Assembly: GCF_900129845.1 (NCBI RefSeq)
Contig: NZ_FQXB01000001.1
Location: 1,178,001-1,242,000, forward strand
Reading direction: 5' to 3'
Length of the DNA: 64,000 nucleotides
DNA from: Cognatiyoonia sediminum
GTDB taxonomy: Bacteria > Pseudomonadota > Alphaproteobacteria > Rhodobacterales > Rhodobacteraceae
The notes under the pieces: generated by a model
The model's database searches: none
The model's input: only the letters and a program-made list of their open reading frames with translations
Told to the model about the DNA's origin: nothing
Part shown: piece by piece, positions 17,209-26,597 of the stretch
Layout of the letters: each line of letters opens with the position of its first letter
How positions within the stretch are numbered: the stretch's first letter is position 1
Translations under genes and position numbers: made by a program

Positions 17209-19335
17209 TTAGCTCCGTGCTTCTCTGATCAATTTTAAAATATCTTCAGCGGCGGCTGGGATGTTTGTTCCTGGGCCGAAGATCGCCTTTACGCCCGAGT
17301 CGTAGAGGAACTGGTAATCCTGCTGTGGGATGACGCCGCCGCAAATGACGAGGATGTCGCCAGCGCCTGCCGCTTCCAAAGCTTCGACAAGTTTGGGCGC
17401 GAGCGTTTTGTGACCTGCTGCCTGGGAACTGATGCCAATAACGTGGACATCGTTATCGACAGCATCTTGCGCGGCTTCTTCTGGGGTTTGGAAGAGTGGC
17501 CCGACATCGACGTCAAAACCGATGTCGGCAAAGGCGGTTGCGATCACTTTGGCACCGCGGTCATGGCCGTCTTGGCCCATCTTGACGACCAGCATCCGAG
17601 GGCGACGGCCCTCTTCCTCTGCGAAGTCTTCCACCGATTTCTGGATCGCTGCAAAACCTTCATCACCTTCGTAGGCCGCGCCATAGACTCCGGCGAGCGT
17701 TTTGACTTCCGCACGGTGGCGGCCAAATGCCTTTTCCATTGCCATACTGATTTCTCCCACTGTGGCGCGGGCGCGAGACGCCTCAACTGCCGCTTCGAGT
17801 AGATTGCCGCCTTCATTAGCGCGGCGAGTAATTTCGTCGAGGGCCGTATCGCATGCCGCCTGATCCCGCTCAGCACGGGTTTTTTCGATCCGCGCAACTT
17901 GCGCGTCGCGCACGGCGGCGTTGTCGATATCGAGGATGTCGATCGGCTCTTCCTCGGCCAGTCGGTATTTGTTGACGCCGACAATAACCTCTGTGCCGCG
18001 GTCGATATTGGCTTGGCGGGTCGCAGCGCTTTCTTCGATCCGCAATTTCGGCATGCCGGAGGCCACGGCTTTGGTCATACCGCCCATTTCTTCCACTTCT
18101 TCGATGAGCTTCCAGGCGGCTTCGGCCAGTTCATGGGTAAGGCTTTCGACGTAGTAGCTACCTGCGAGGGGATCGACGACGTTTGTAACGCCGGTCTCTT
18201 CCTGCAGGATCAATTGCGTGTTCCGAGCAATGCGCGCAGCGAATTCTGTGGGGAGCGCTATGGCTTCGTCCAAAGCGTTGGTGTGAAGCGATTGCGTGCC
18301 GCCCAAAGCCGCCGCCATCGCCTCATAGGCTGTGCGAACAACGTTGTTATACGGGTCTTGCTCTTGCAAGCTCACACCGGAAGTCTGGCAGTGGGTCCGC
18401 AGCATGGAGGATTTCGGGTTCTGCGGATTGAATTCCTCCATAACGCGGGACCACAGGAGGCGCGCGGCGCGGAGCTTGGCAGCTTCCATGAAAAAGTTCA
18501 TGCCAATGGCAAAGAAGAACGACAGGCGTGGTGCGAATTTGTCGACATCCATACCTGCGTTGATGGCTGTGCGCACGTATTCGCGACCGTCGGCGATTGT
18601 GAAGGCAAGTTCTTGAACAAGGTTCGCGCCGGCCTCTTGCATGTGGTAACCGGAGATCGAAATCGAATTGAATTTCGGCATGTGATCAGCGGTGTAGCCG
18701 ATGATATCCGCGATGATCCGCATCGACGGCTCCGGCGGGTAGACGTAGGTGTTGCGGACCATGAATTCTTTCAGAATGTCGTTCTGAATCGTGCCCGCGA
18801 GAACAGATTTGTCATGTCCCTGCTCCTCCCCCGCGACGATAAAGTTGGCAAGGATCGGGATCACCGCGCCATTCATCGTCATGGAAACAGACACCTTATC
18901 GAGCGGGATACCGTCAAAGAGGATTTTCATATCTTCGACGCTATCGATGGCAACGCCCGCTTTGCCCACATCGCCTACAACACGCGGGTGGTCGCTGTCG
19001 TAACCACGGTGTGTTGCAAGGTCGAAGGCGACGGAAACACCCTGCTGACCGGCAGCGAGCGCTTTGCGGTAGAAAGCGTTGGATTCTTCCGCCGTGGAAA
19101 ACCCAGCGTATTGACGGATCGTCCAAGGGCGGCCTGCATACATCGTGGCCTTCACGCCGCGTGTGTAAGGCTCCTGCCCCGGAATCCCGCCCATATGCGG
19201 CAAGTCCGCCGTGTCTTCTGCCGTATAGAGCGGCTTAACTGGGATCCCTTCGAGCGTGTTCCACGTCAGATCGTCCAACGGACGCCCTCGCAGTTCCTTT
19301 TCGGCCAATTCTTCCCACTTGGTTTTGTCAGTCAT
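17209..19335 (-). CDS. mcm: Methylmalonyl-CoA mutase
   Basis: The enzyme converts (R)-methylmalonyl-CoA to succinyl-CoA with adenosylcobalamin, the last step of propionyl-CoA assimilation. The 708-residue single chain carries both parts: the catalytic TIM barrel ([20 protein letters not shown] near 60-79, [12 protein letters not shown] in the 230s) and the C-terminal B12-binding domain with DGHDRG, His591 being the lower cobalt ligand. GGAG lies 8 bases before the start. It shares the region with pccA and pccB but is separated from pccA by a plus-strand gene, so it has its own promoter. Confidence 0.97.
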   Translation of the reverse strand: MTDKTKWEELAEKELRGRPLDDLTWNTLEGIPVKPLYTAEDTADLPHMGGIPGQEPYTRGVKATMYAGRPWTIRQYAGFSTAEESNAFYRKALAAGQQGVSVAFDLATHRGYDSDHPRVVGDVGKAGVAIDSVEDMKILFDGIPLDKVSVSMTMNGAVIPILANFIVAGEEQGHDKSVLAGTIQNDILKEFMVRNTYVYPPEPSMRIIADIIGYTADHMPKFNSISISGYHMQEAGANLVQELAFTIADGREYVRTAINAGMDVDKFAPRLSFFFAIGMNFFMEAAKLRAARLLWSRVMEEFNPQNPKSSMLRTHCQTSGVSLQEQDPYNNVVRTAYEAMAAALGGTQSLHTNALDEAIALPTEFAARIARNTQLILQEETGVTNVVDPLAGSYYVESLTHELAEAAWKLIEEVEEMGGMTKAVASGMPKLRIEESAATRQANIDRGTEVIVGVNKYRLAEEEPIDILDIDNAAVRDAQVARIEKTRAERDQAACDTALDEITRRANEGGNLLEAAVEASRARATVGEISMAMEKAFGRHRAEVKTLAGVYGAAYEGDEGFAAIQKSVEDFAEEEGRRPRMLVVKMGQDGHDRGAKVIATAFADIGFDVDVGPLFQTPEEAAQDAVDNDVHVIGISSQAAGHKTLAPKLVEALEAAGAGDILVICGGVIPQQDYQFLYDSGVKAIFGPGTNIPAAAEDILKLIREARS

Positions 19336-19351
19336 ATCAGGCTCCGCTTAT

Positions 19352-19370
19352 GCCAAATGCGTGATTTGGC
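19352..19370. promoter_or_regulatory. Inverted repeat in the mcm leader
   Basis: GCCAAAT (19352-19358) and ATTTGGC (19364-19370) form a perfect 7-bp dyad with a 5-base centre, 16 bp upstream of the mcm start and between mcm and the divergent DUF4174 gene. It may be an operator or a leader hairpin. A similar dyad, CCAAAT with ATTTGG, is at 44887-44904. Confidence 0.4.
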
Positions 19371-19426
19371 CGCTTTGAGTAAGATCGGGCTTAGCAAAGC
19401 CGGAAATCGATCCTATATCTTTGGTT

Positions 19427-19888
19427 ATGAAAGTTTTATTCGCGATGATCGGTGCGGCACTGCTGGCGGGACCAGCGGCAGCACAAGAGAGTTTGGTAGA
19501 CCGCTGGAACGAAGACCGTACACAGGTATTCGATGCATCGGAGGTCGACTTGGATGAGCTGCGTTGGATCGCACGGCCGATCATCGTGTTTGGTGAGTCC
19601 GAGTTTGAGCCACAGTTCAGGCGCCAGTTGGATTTGCTGATTTCTGAAGCTGACGAACTCGCGACCCGCGATGTCATTTTGATCACGGACACCGATCCTG
19701 ATGTGCGCAGCGATCTGCGTACGCGGTTCCGGCCACGGGCGTTTATGCTCGCCATCGTTGGCAAGGACGGCCAGATCAAGCTGCGCAAACCCGCACCTTG
19801 GGATGTACGCGAGATTTCACGCTCCATCGACAAGATGCCGTTGCGCCAGCAGGAAATCCGCGACCGTAGGGGTGTTGTGACCCAATAG
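19427..19888 (+). CDS. DUF4174 periplasmic protein
   Basis: The 153-residue product starts at ATG 19427; a TTG two codons upstream is also in frame. MKVLFAMIGAALLAGPAAAQES is a signal peptide. The mature part has a thioredoxin-like outline (RPIIVFGESEFEPQFRRQL, then a D-V-ILITDTD strand and GKDGQIKLRKPAPWDVREI) that matches DUF4174, a family of unknown function. No CxxC is present, so disulfide chemistry is unlikely. It runs against the pccA-mcm direction and stops one base before the pccA stop. Confidence 0.78.
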   Translation: MKVLFAMIGAALLAGPAAAQESLVDRWNEDRTQVFDASEVDLDELRWIARPIIVFGESEFEPQFRRQLDLLISEADELATRDVILITDTDPDVRSDLRTRFRPRAFMLAIVGKDGQIKLRKPAPWDVREISRSIDKMPLRQQEIRDRRGVVTQ

Positions 19889-19889
19889 G

Positions 19890-21947
19890 TCATTCAAACT
19901 CCATGATCACATCGTCAACGGCGAGGCTGTCGCCTGCGCCAGCGTTGATCTTGGAGACGATACCTTTGCGTTCCGCGCGCAGGATGTTCTCCATCTTCAT
20001 GGCTTCGACGGTGCAAAGCGCTTGGCCTTCCTGCACTTCGTCGCCGACTTCGACGTCCACTTTGACGATCAGGCCCGGCATTGGGCATAGCAGCATCTTG
20101 GATGTATCCGGCGGCAGTTTCTCTGGCATCAGCTTAGCCAATTCCGCCTGACGCGGACTCCGGACGTGGACCTTCAGGTCAGCGCCGCGATAACGCACAT
20201 GGAAACCGCCAGGGATTTTGCCCACTTTGAGAACGAGTGGCGTGCCATCGACATCGAGGCGCGCAAGGGGCTGGCCCGGTGTCCAATCGCTTTCGACGCG
20301 GTAGGTGTCATCACCGATAGCAACCGTAGCGCCAGCCTTATCGGCCCCAATAGTCACGTCGTGAGATTGGCCTTGAAGGGTAACAACCCAATCCGCGCCG
20401 ACATGGCGTTCATGGTTGTCCATCCGACCGGTGACGCGTGTGCGGCGGATTTCGGCGACGCGGTGCATTGCCGAGGTTGCGGCTGCGATGCGTTTGATGT
20501 CGTCGTCAGGCAATTCAACACCATCAAAGCCTTCCGGGTATTCTTCCTCGATAAAGGCGGTGGTCATATTGCCAGAGGTGAATTTCTCGTGGTCGTACAC
20601 CGCCGCAAGGAACGGTAGGTTATGGCCAATTCCCTCGACCTCAAACCCATCAAGGGCGAGACGCATTTCTTCAATCGCTTCGGCACGATCCCTACCCCAA
20701 GTGCAGAGCTTGGCGATCATGGGGTCGTAAAACATGCTGATCTCACCACCTTCATAGACGCCCGTGTCGTTGCGCACGGCGTGGCGATCTGACGTTGCGC
20801 CGGCTTTGCCATCAGGCGTGTTCCATTTGCCGTTCTCGAGCATTGGGCCGCCCGCAACCTCTGCTGGCGGGCGATAGCGGGTCAGGCGACCGATAGAAGG
20901 TAGGAAATTGCGGTATGGGTCTTCGGCATAAAGACGGCTTTCCATTGCCCAACCGTTGATCGTTAGATCCGATTGCTGCATTGGCAGTTCTTCACCCGCA
21001 GCCACACGGATCATCTGTTCGACAAGGTCGACGCCTGTGATCAGCTCCGTCACAGGGTGTTCCACCTGCAAGCGTGTGTTCATCTCAAGGAAGTAGAAGT
21101 TTTTGTCGCCATCCACGATGAATTCCACTGTACCCGCGCTGGAATATCCCACGGCTTTGGCGAGAGCGACGGATTGGTCGCCCATCGCTTTACGGGTTGC
21201 TTCATCCAAGAACGGCGATGGCGCTTCTTCAATCACCTTCTGGTTCCGACGCTGGATCGAACATTCGCGTTCGTGCAGGAAGACACCGTTGCCGTGTTTG
21301 TCGCAGAGCACCTGTATCTCAATGTGGCGCGGTTGGGTTACGAATTTTTCGATGAAAATGCGGTCGTCGCCAAAGCTGTTAGCCGCTTCGTTCTTCGACG
21401 ATTGGAACCCTTCGCGTGCTTCCTGATCATTCCACGCGATCCGCATCCCCTTGCCGCCGCCACCGGCGGAGGCCTTAATCATCACAGGATAGCCAATGTC
21501 ATTGGAGATTTTGACCGCTTCGTCCGCGTCTTCGATCAAGCCCATATAGCCCGGAACGGTCGACACTTTCGCATCCTGAGCGATCTTCTTGGAGGTAATT
21601 TTGTCCCCCATGGCTTCGATTGCGCCCTTAGGAGGGCCAATGAACGCAACGCCTTCGGCCTCTAGGGCTTCGGCGAATTTCGCATTCTCGGAGAGAAAAC
21701 CATAGCCCGGGTGAACCGCTTCGGCGCCCGTTTGGCGGATGGCGTCCATGACCTTGTCGATGACGATATAGGACTGGTTCGCAGGCGGTGGGCCGATATG
21801 CACCGCCTCATCCGCCATCTTCACATGCAATGCATTCCGGTCCGCGTCCGAATAAATGGCCACCGTCTGGATGCCCATTTTCTTGGCCGTCTTAATCACT
21901 CGGCAAGCAATCTCGCCACGGTTGGCGATGAGGATTTTCTTAAACAT
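19890..21947 (-). CDS. pccA: Propionyl-CoA carboxylase alpha subunit (biotin carboxylase/carrier)
   Basis: PccA carboxylates its own biotin with ATP and bicarbonate and passes the carboxyl to PccB. Starting at MFKKILIANRGE (21947) it has 685 residues; the frame extends 16 codons upstream, but the MFKKILIANRGEIACR beginning is standard. The ATP-grasp loop KASAGGGGKGMR is near 159-170, the EMNTRLQVEHPVTE motif in the low 290s, and the biotin lysine is Lys651 in EAMKME. A middle domain and the C-terminal biotinyl domain fit the PCC type. Confidence 0.96.
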   Translation of the reverse strand: MFKKILIANRGEIACRVIKTAKKMGIQTVAIYSDADRNALHVKMADEAVHIGPPPANQSYIVIDKVMDAIRQTGAEAVHPGYGFLSENAKFAEALEAEGVAFIGPPKGAIEAMGDKITSKKIAQDAKVSTVPGYMGLIEDADEAVKISNDIGYPVMIKASAGGGGKGMRIAWNDQEAREGFQSSKNEAANSFGDDRIFIEKFVTQPRHIEIQVLCDKHGNGVFLHERECSIQRRNQKVIEEAPSPFLDEATRKAMGDQSVALAKAVGYSSAGTVEFIVDGDKNFYFLEMNTRLQVEHPVTELITGVDLVEQMIRVAAGEELPMQQSDLTINGWAMESRLYAEDPYRNFLPSIGRLTRYRPPAEVAGGPMLENGKWNTPDGKAGATSDRHAVRNDTGVYEGGEISMFYDPMIAKLCTWGRDRAEAIEEMRLALDGFEVEGIGHNLPFLAAVYDHEKFTSGNMTTAFIEEEYPEGFDGVELPDDDIKRIAAATSAMHRVAEIRRTRVTGRMDNHERHVGADWVVTLQGQSHDVTIGADKAGATVAIGDDTYRVESDWTPGQPLARLDVDGTPLVLKVGKIPGGFHVRYRGADLKVHVRSPRQAELAKLMPEKLPPDTSKMLLCPMPGLIVKVDVEVGDEVQEGQALCTVEAMKMENILRAERKGIVSKINAGAGDSLAVDDVIMEFE

Positions 21948-22039
21948 GCAAAGGGTCCTTTGAACGCAAAACCGCCGCGAGAGACTTGCTCCCACGGCGA
22001 TTGATAGGTTTGTGTGCCCAGTTGGGCAGGAGTTTTTTG

Positions 22040-22240
22040 TTAGCTGCAGATACCTGCGTCGTCGCAGAAGACGCCGGCTGCGGCACCGACGATGGCTGTC
22101 CCAGCACGATCTGTGCCAAGGATATCCGCAGCGATTGTGCCTGCGCCCGCGCCGACAACAGCACGTTCTGCATCCGTGTTAAGGCAGCCAGCCAAACCGA
22201 AGGTTGCTGCGGCTGCGATGATCCATGTTTTTTTAAGCAT
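22040..22240 (-). CDS. Small outer-membrane-type lipoprotein
   Basis: The 66-residue product starts MLKKTWIIAAAATFGLAGCLNT, with the lipobox LAGC and Cys19 as the lipidated residue. The mature part is a Gly/Ala-rich segment (VVGAGAGTIAADILG, then AIVGAAAG), glycine-zipper-like, ending in FCDDAGIC. A longer reading from 22330 adds an implausible N-terminus. It lies between pccA (93 bp downstream) and the unassigned gene at 22569; similar small lipoproteins occur at this place in relatives, from memory. Function unknown. Confidence 0.75.
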   Translation of the reverse strand: MLKKTWIIAAAATFGLAGCLNTDAERAVVGAGAGTIAADILGTDRAGTAIVGAAAGVFCDDAGICS

Positions 22241-22356
22241 TCTTGCCTGCTTTCTTTCGTTTCCTCGATGGTGCGAGAATTGTTTCGTTTTGAAAGAAAG
22301 GCAAGCGACTGAAGACTGAAAGAGCCACAATCCGCCGCAACCAAATTAGAGGGGGG

Positions 22357-22389
22357 TGTCGGCCTGTTTGAAAATAAAACAGGCCGACA
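22357..22389. other. 13-bp hairpin in a 328-bp gap
   Basis: TGTCGGCCTGTTT (22357-22369) and its exact complement (22377-22389) flank a 7-base loop. It lies in the largest gene-free stretch of the window (22241-22568), between the lipoprotein gene and the unassigned gene upstream. No U run follows on either strand. The rest of the gap holds a TTGACA box at about 22408-22413 without a good -10, and a short ATGAC/GTCAT stem near 22537-22551; I see nothing coding. Confidence 0.5.
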
Positions 22390-22568
22390 AGGGGAAGGGT
22401 AACGGTGTTGACAATATGGGGATTCCGAGTTGCTGCTCTCTCTTCCCCATCCATTCAGATTGCCTGCCGGAACCATCGAAACAAAGAGGCGCAAAGGGGT
22501 TTGACCAAAATGAGCGGATTCCCGCTTAGATTGAAGATGACTTTGCGTCATTTTGCCGAATAGAGGCA

Positions 22569-22919
22569 TCACTTTTCCCCCATGGCTTCAGGAAAGCTGA
22601 CGCGTGCGAGGTCTTCATCAATTTGCAAAAGAGCATCGTAGGATTCTGGATCGAAAGGATCTTCCGCTGGAACGACCTCGCGACCAAAAAGCCACGACAA
22701 ACGGCCGGCATCTAAGTTGCCCCTCATAAAGGGTTCGGCGCCGAAGTGATCCCATAAAGCTTTCATAAAGCCGGTGTCGGCACGCCTATCGGCGGGCTTT
22801 CTATCCGAAAACCGTTCTCGTGCGATGAGCTTTGTCGCGCCAGCTTTGTTCGCGCGTCGAATGACGAATTGAAAATCCGTACCCGGCAAACGCCCTGGGA
22901 AACCGCGGTGCTTTTCCAT
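22569..22919 (-). CDS. Hypothetical protein of the propionate block
   Basis: I do not recognise this 116-residue protein (MEKHRGFPGRLPGTDFQFVI from the second of two adjacent Met). It has no signal peptide or membrane helix and mixes basic N-terminal (RRANKAGATKLIARERFSDRK) and acidic C-terminal halves (AEDPFDPESYDALLQIDEDLARV). The defined pattern of Gly, Pro and aromatic residues suggests a folded, conserved protein rather than a chance frame. It sits on the pccB strand between the small peptide gene and the lipoprotein gene and may be cotranscribed with pccB. Confidence 0.65.
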   Translation of the reverse strand: MEKHRGFPGRLPGTDFQFVIRRANKAGATKLIARERFSDRKPADRRADTGFMKALWDHFGAEPFMRGNLDAGRLSWLFGREVVPAEDPFDPESYDALLQIDEDLARVSFPEAMGEK

Positions 22920-22937
22920 CAAAGCACCGCGACAAGA

Positions 22938-23063
22938 TTAATGTGCCGAAGCCCCCTCGCCCTGCTCGGCTGTTGGGGTATTTCGTGCCTGACCCTGGCT
23001 TGCGCTAACCGCGACAAGCGCCATAAGAGCCGCGACCACGAAGGCCTTGGTTCCGGTTGCCAT
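22938..23063 (-). CDS. Possible 41-residue secreted peptide
   Basis: A short frame starts MATGTKAFVVAALMALVAVS and ends at a TAA at 22938-22940. The first 25 residues look like a Sec signal peptide ending ASQGQA, leaving about 15 hydrophilic residues (RNTPTAEQGEGASAH). GCAGGT lies about 8 bases before the ATG. It is in line with pccB, the DUF6497 gene and the gene at 22569. It is too short for statistics, so this stays a candidate. Confidence 0.4.
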   Translation of the reverse strand: MATGTKAFVVAALMALVAVSASQGQARNTPTAEQGEGASAH

Positions 23064-23250
23064 CTGTGTGACCTGCTTCTGTCTGCCTCAAGCCGCCGGC
23101 TTTTTGATCCGGTCAGCCCATTTGTTTTTGTTTGTATTGAGGGCAAAATAGCAGAAAACGCATTTGTTTCAGCACTATGGAAATCGGACACATTCGACTG
23201 TGACTCAACCGCACCAGTCTGTAGAATCGACACAAGAATTTGACGCAACA

Positions 23251-23652
23251 TCAGAACGCCTCCCAGATGCAGGTGTTGTCGATGATTTGGAAGGACTGAA
23301 AGTACTGGGTCACATCCGCATCGATCTCTCCGAAGGCGATTTCTTGCTCAGACAAGGAGATGAGAACCAGGTCCGTCTTCTGTCCGTTTAAGTTTAGCGC
23401 GGGCAGCACGACCGCATCGCACAGGTAGTCAATGTCATCCATCACATCTTCGAATTGAAGCGCCAGCCCTTCTGGAGCGATTGCGGGCACAATAAATCTG
23501 AATCTACCGACAGACGGGTTTTCTTCGAATATTACGTCAAACAACTCCATCTCCGTGCCGGAGGGGACCGGTACGGATTGGGCCAATGCTGGCGTTGAAA
23601 AAGCGGCAAATGTCATCGCCGCAATGCTCAGTTTAGAGCGGGATGTTGTCAT
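23251..23652 (-). CDS. DUF6497-like periplasmic protein
   Basis: The 133-residue product starts at 23652 ([20 protein letters not shown]), a signal peptide ending PALA, followed by a mature domain with two Cys ([10 protein letters not shown] and the terminal DNTCIWEAF) and a strand-rich middle ([17 protein letters not shown]). This resembles the DUF6497 family, of unknown function. The start codon lies inside the last codons of pccB, with 20 bp overlap, and the GGAAAAA before it is also pccB coding sequence, so translation is coupled to pccB. Confidence 0.75.
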   Translation of the reverse strand: MTTSRSKLSIAAMTFAAFSTPALAQSVPVPSGTEMELFDVIFEENPSVGRFRFIVPAIAPEGLALQFEDVMDDIDYLCDAVVLPALNLNGQKTDLVLISLSEQEIAFGEIDADVTQYFQSFQIIDNTCIWEAF

Positions 23653-25165
23653 GCTTTTTCCAAGGGTTCTGGAGCGATTTGCCACGCAAAGATGCGAAAG
23701 CGCGGCACACACGGCGACGGGTTGAATGCGGCATGATCACTTCGTCAATGAAGCCCTTTTCGGCGGCCACAAACGGGTTTGCAAAGCGGTCTTCATAATC
23801 CTGCGTATGCTGTGCGATCTTTTCTTCGTCGCCAAGGTCAGCGCGATGGATGATCTCTGTCGCACCTTTCGCGCCCATCACGGCAATCTCGGCTGTGGGC
23901 CATGCGTAGTTGAAGTCACCACGCAGATGCTTTGACGCCATCACGTCATACGCGCCGCCGTAAGCTTTGCGGGTGATGACTGTGACCTTTGGCACGGTCG
24001 CTTCGCCATAGGCAAAGAGCAGTTTCGCGCCATGTTTGATGACGCCGCCGTATTCCTGTGATGTGCCTGGCAGGAAGCCAGGAACGTCCACAAGCGTCAG
24101 GATTGGGATTTCGAAGGCATCACAAAACCGCACAAAACGCGCTGCTTTGCGAGAGCTATCAATGTCGAGGCATCCTGCTAGCACCATCGGCTGGTTGGCC
24201 ACGACGCCGACGGTTGATCCTTCAAGGCGCACAAATCCTGTGATGATGTTCTTGGCGAAATCCTCTTGGATTTCATAGAAATCGCCCTCGTCCCCAAGTT
24301 TCAGGATCAATTCCTTCATATCGTATGGGGTGTTCGGATTATCAGGGATCAGCGTATCAAGGCTGTCCTCAATCCGATTTACGTCATCAAAGAAAGGGCG
24401 CGTCGGCGGCTTAGCGCGGTTGTTGAGCGGTAGGAAATCCACCAGGCGGCGCACTTCGGCGAGGGCTTCGACGTCATTTTCAAACGCGCCGTCCGCGACG
24501 GAGGATTTTTTCGTGTGGGTCGATGCGCCGCCGAGCTCTTCAGCCGTAACCACCTCATTGGTCACGGTTTTCACCACGTCTGGGCCAGTGACGAACATGT
24601 ACGAACTGTCTTTGACCATGAAGATAAAGTCGGTCATCGCTGGCGAGTAAACCGCCCCACCAGCACAAGGTCCCATGATCACAGAAATCTGAGGCACAAC
24701 ACCGGAGGCCATGATGTTGCGTTGGAACACTTCGGCATAGCCCGCCAACGAGGCGACGCCTTCTTGAATACGAGCACCGCCAGAGTCGTTGATGCCGATG
24801 ACGGGCGCGCCGTTCTGCATCGCCATATCCATGATCTTGCAAATCTTCTGAGCGTGCGTCTCAGACAGAGACCCACCAAATACCGTAAAGTCCTGAGAGA
24901 ACATATAGACCATACGTCCATTGATCGTGCCCCACCCTGTCACAACACCATCGCCGGGTGGGCGCTGCTGCTCCATCCCGAAATCGGTGCAACGGTGCGC
25001 GACGAACATGTCGAACTCTTCAAAACTGTCAGCATCGAGCAAAAGTTCGATGCGCTCACGAGCTGTTAGCTTGCCTTTGGCATGTTGAGACTCGATGCGT
25101 TTCGCACCTCCGCCCATGCGTGCAACCGCGCGGCGGTCTTCGAGTTCTTGCAAGATATCTTTCAT
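23633..25165 (-). CDS. pccB: Propionyl-CoA carboxylase beta subunit (carboxyltransferase)
   Basis: PccB transfers the carboxyl from biotin on PccA to propionyl-CoA, giving (S)-methylmalonyl-CoA. The 510-residue length, the start [20 protein letters not shown], the oxyanion-hole stretches [14 protein letters not shown] (about 137-150) and [12 protein letters not shown] (about 173-184), the second-half [15 protein letters not shown] and [14 protein letters not shown], and the C-terminus [11 protein letters not shown] are all standard. GGGAGG lies just before the start. The leader carries TTTGCAAA-like operator sequences. Confidence 0.97.
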   Translation of the reverse strand: MKDILQELEDRRAVARMGGGAKRIESQHAKGKLTARERIELLLDADSFEEFDMFVAHRCTDFGMEQQRPPGDGVVTGWGTINGRMVYMFSQDFTVFGGSLSETHAQKICKIMDMAMQNGAPVIGINDSGGARIQEGVASLAGYAEVFQRNIMASGVVPQISVIMGPCAGGAVYSPAMTDFIFMVKDSSYMFVTGPDVVKTVTNEVVTAEELGGASTHTKKSSVADGAFENDVEALAEVRRLVDFLPLNNRAKPPTRPFFDDVNRIEDSLDTLIPDNPNTPYDMKELILKLGDEGDFYEIQEDFAKNIITGFVRLEGSTVGVVANQPMVLAGCLDIDSSRKAARFVRFCDAFEIPILTLVDVPGFLPGTSQEYGGVIKHGAKLLFAYGEATVPKVTVITRKAYGGAYDVMASKHLRGDFNYAWPTAEIAVMGAKGATEIIHRADLGDEEKIAQHTQDYEDRFANPFVAAEKGFIDEVIMPHSTRRRVCRAFASLRGKSLQNPWKKHDNIPL

Positions 25166-25225
25166 GGAGGCCTCCCAGAGAATGAAAGGGAGATAGCAAA
25201 GCTCTCACATTGGGAGAAGGAAAAG

Positions 25226-25266
25226 TTTGCAAATATTGCCCTCATATAGATTGCATTTCTGCAAAT
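25226..25266. promoter_or_regulatory. ScfR/PccR-type operator sequences before pccB
   Basis: An exact TTTGCAAA is at 25226-25233. A degenerate dyad ATTGCA (25250-25255) with TGCAAAT (25260-25266) follows. Published work on Rhodobacter sphaeroides PccR describes paired TTTGCAAA half-sites before pccB (recalled, not checked). The sites lie between pccB and the divergent MFS gene, so they could control both. Confidence 0.6.
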
Positions 25267-25330
25267 CTGCTAATTCAAGAAGATACAACTGATGGTAGAC
25301 ATCGCTCACCAAAGGTCTAAGGTCTCGGGC

Positions 25331-26545
25331 ATGAACACCCTAAATCCGGTCCGGTTTCTGGATCGAACGTCGCCCCCTCATATTCTAACGCTGACCCTCT
25401 TGGCTGGGATCTCGGCATTGAACATGTCGATTTTTCTGCCGTCACTCAGCGGGATGACAGAGTATTTCGGGACGTCTTATGCGACGATGCAACTGGCCGT
25501 CTCTGGCTACTTCCTTGCGACGGCTGTCATTCAGTTTGTCATCGGTCCAATCAGCGACAAGTTTGGCAGACGAACCGTGGTGCTTGTGTCCTTGAGCATT
25601 TTCATTCTGGCGACGATCGGGGCGATGCTGTCCACCACTGCCGAAATGTTCCTTTTCTTCCGGCTGCTGCAAGCAGCAGTGGCGACCTCCATTTCCCTCA
25701 GCCGCGCCATCGTACGCGATATGTTCGACACACGAAAAGCAGCATCGATGATCGGCTATGTGACGATGGGCATGGCTTTGGTGCCGATGGTGGGGCCCAT
25801 GATTGGCGGAGCGATTGATGAAGCCTTTGGCTGGCAGGCCATTTTTACCTTCTTAACGTTCGCGGGCATTGCTGTTCTTTTGCTGTGCTATTTCGATCTT
25901 GGTGAAACAGTCCGTGGCGGCGGTATGGGTTTTGCCGATCAGCTTCGGACCTATCCAGAGCTTCTAAAATCACCCAGATTTTGGGGGTACACAGCGGCCG
26001 CCGCCTTCGGTTCCGGTGCCTTCTTCGCGCTTCTCGGAGGGGCGTCTTATGTCTCCGCAACCGTATTTGGATTAACACCGTTTTGGAGCGGAGTTGCTTT
26101 AGGTGCTCCCGCCATTGGGTATGCGGTTGGCAATGGTATCTCCGGCCGCTTTACAGAACGTTTTGGGATCAACGCTATGGCGCTGGCTGGTTCAATTATC
26201 ACCGTTGTCGGCCTCGGTATCTCGCTCATTCTGACACTGTCCGGAATCACCAGCGCCTTTCTTTTCTTTAGCTTTGTGACCTTTCTAGGATTGGGCAACG
26301 GGCTGCTTATGCCAAACACATCCGTGGGTCTAATGTCGGTCCGACCACACCTAGCAGGGACAGCCAGCGGACTTGGTGCAGCAATTATGATCACGGGCGG
26401 CGCGGTCTTGTCTCAACTCGCAGGCACATTGCTGGATGGCGGGGACAGTGCCCTTCCCCTTCAATTGGTTATGGTCAGCACTTCGGCACTTGCTTGCATT
26501 TCGATGATATTCGTCATCGTTCGGGCACGTCAGGTCGAGGGTTGA
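25331..26545 (+). CDS. MFS drug-resistance transporter, Bcr/CflA type
   Basis: A twelve-helix major facilitator of about 404 residues from MNTLNPVRFLDRTSPPHIL; an in-frame start at 25292 adds 13 residues and cannot be excluded. The loop 2-3 signature GPISDKFGRRTVVL and the helix 5 stretch GMALVPMVGPMIGGAI are those of drug:H+ antiporters of the Bcr/CflA group. It lies between pccB and pccR, and its start region contains TTTGCAAA sites, which suggests that it is controlled with propionate metabolism. The substrate is unknown. Confidence 0.88.
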   Translation: MNTLNPVRFLDRTSPPHILTLTLLAGISALNMSIFLPSLSGMTEYFGTSYATMQLAVSGYFLATAVIQFVIGPISDKFGRRTVVLVSLSIFILATIGAMLSTTAEMFLFFRLLQAAVATSISLSRAIVRDMFDTRKAASMIGYVTMGMALVPMVGPMIGGAIDEAFGWQAIFTFLTFAGIAVLLLCYFDLGETVRGGGMGFADQLRTYPELLKSPRFWGYTAAAAFGSGAFFALLGGASYVSATVFGLTPFWSGVALGAPAIGYAVGNGISGRFTERFGINAMALAGSIITVVGLGISLILTLSGITSAFLFFSFVTFLGLGNGLLMPNTSVGLMSVRPHLAGTASGLGAAIMITGGAVLSQLAGTLLDGGDSALPLQLVMVSTSALACISMIFVIVRARQVEG

Positions 26546-26553
26546 TTTGCTGG

Positions 26554-26576
26554 ATTTGCAAAGGCAGTTTGCAAAT
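26554..26576. promoter_or_regulatory. Perfect PccR-type operator upstream of pccR
   Basis: ATTTGCAAA (26554-26562) and TTTGCAAAT (26568-26576) are exact complements around the 5-base centre GGCAG. Extra half-sites flank it: ATTTGC at 26545-26550 and GCAAATTGC at 26580-26588. It starts 9 bp after the MFS stop and ends 21 bp before the pccR start, which suggests autoregulation. Confidence 0.75.
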
Positions 26577-26597
26577 TAGGCAAATTGCGAGGCTCCG

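Noticed and set aside
17899-19557. 552-codon plus-strand open frame across mcm
   Set aside because: It lies opposite a full-length methylmalonyl-CoA mutase with all motifs, has no family likeness and His/Arg-rich composition of an antisense frame.
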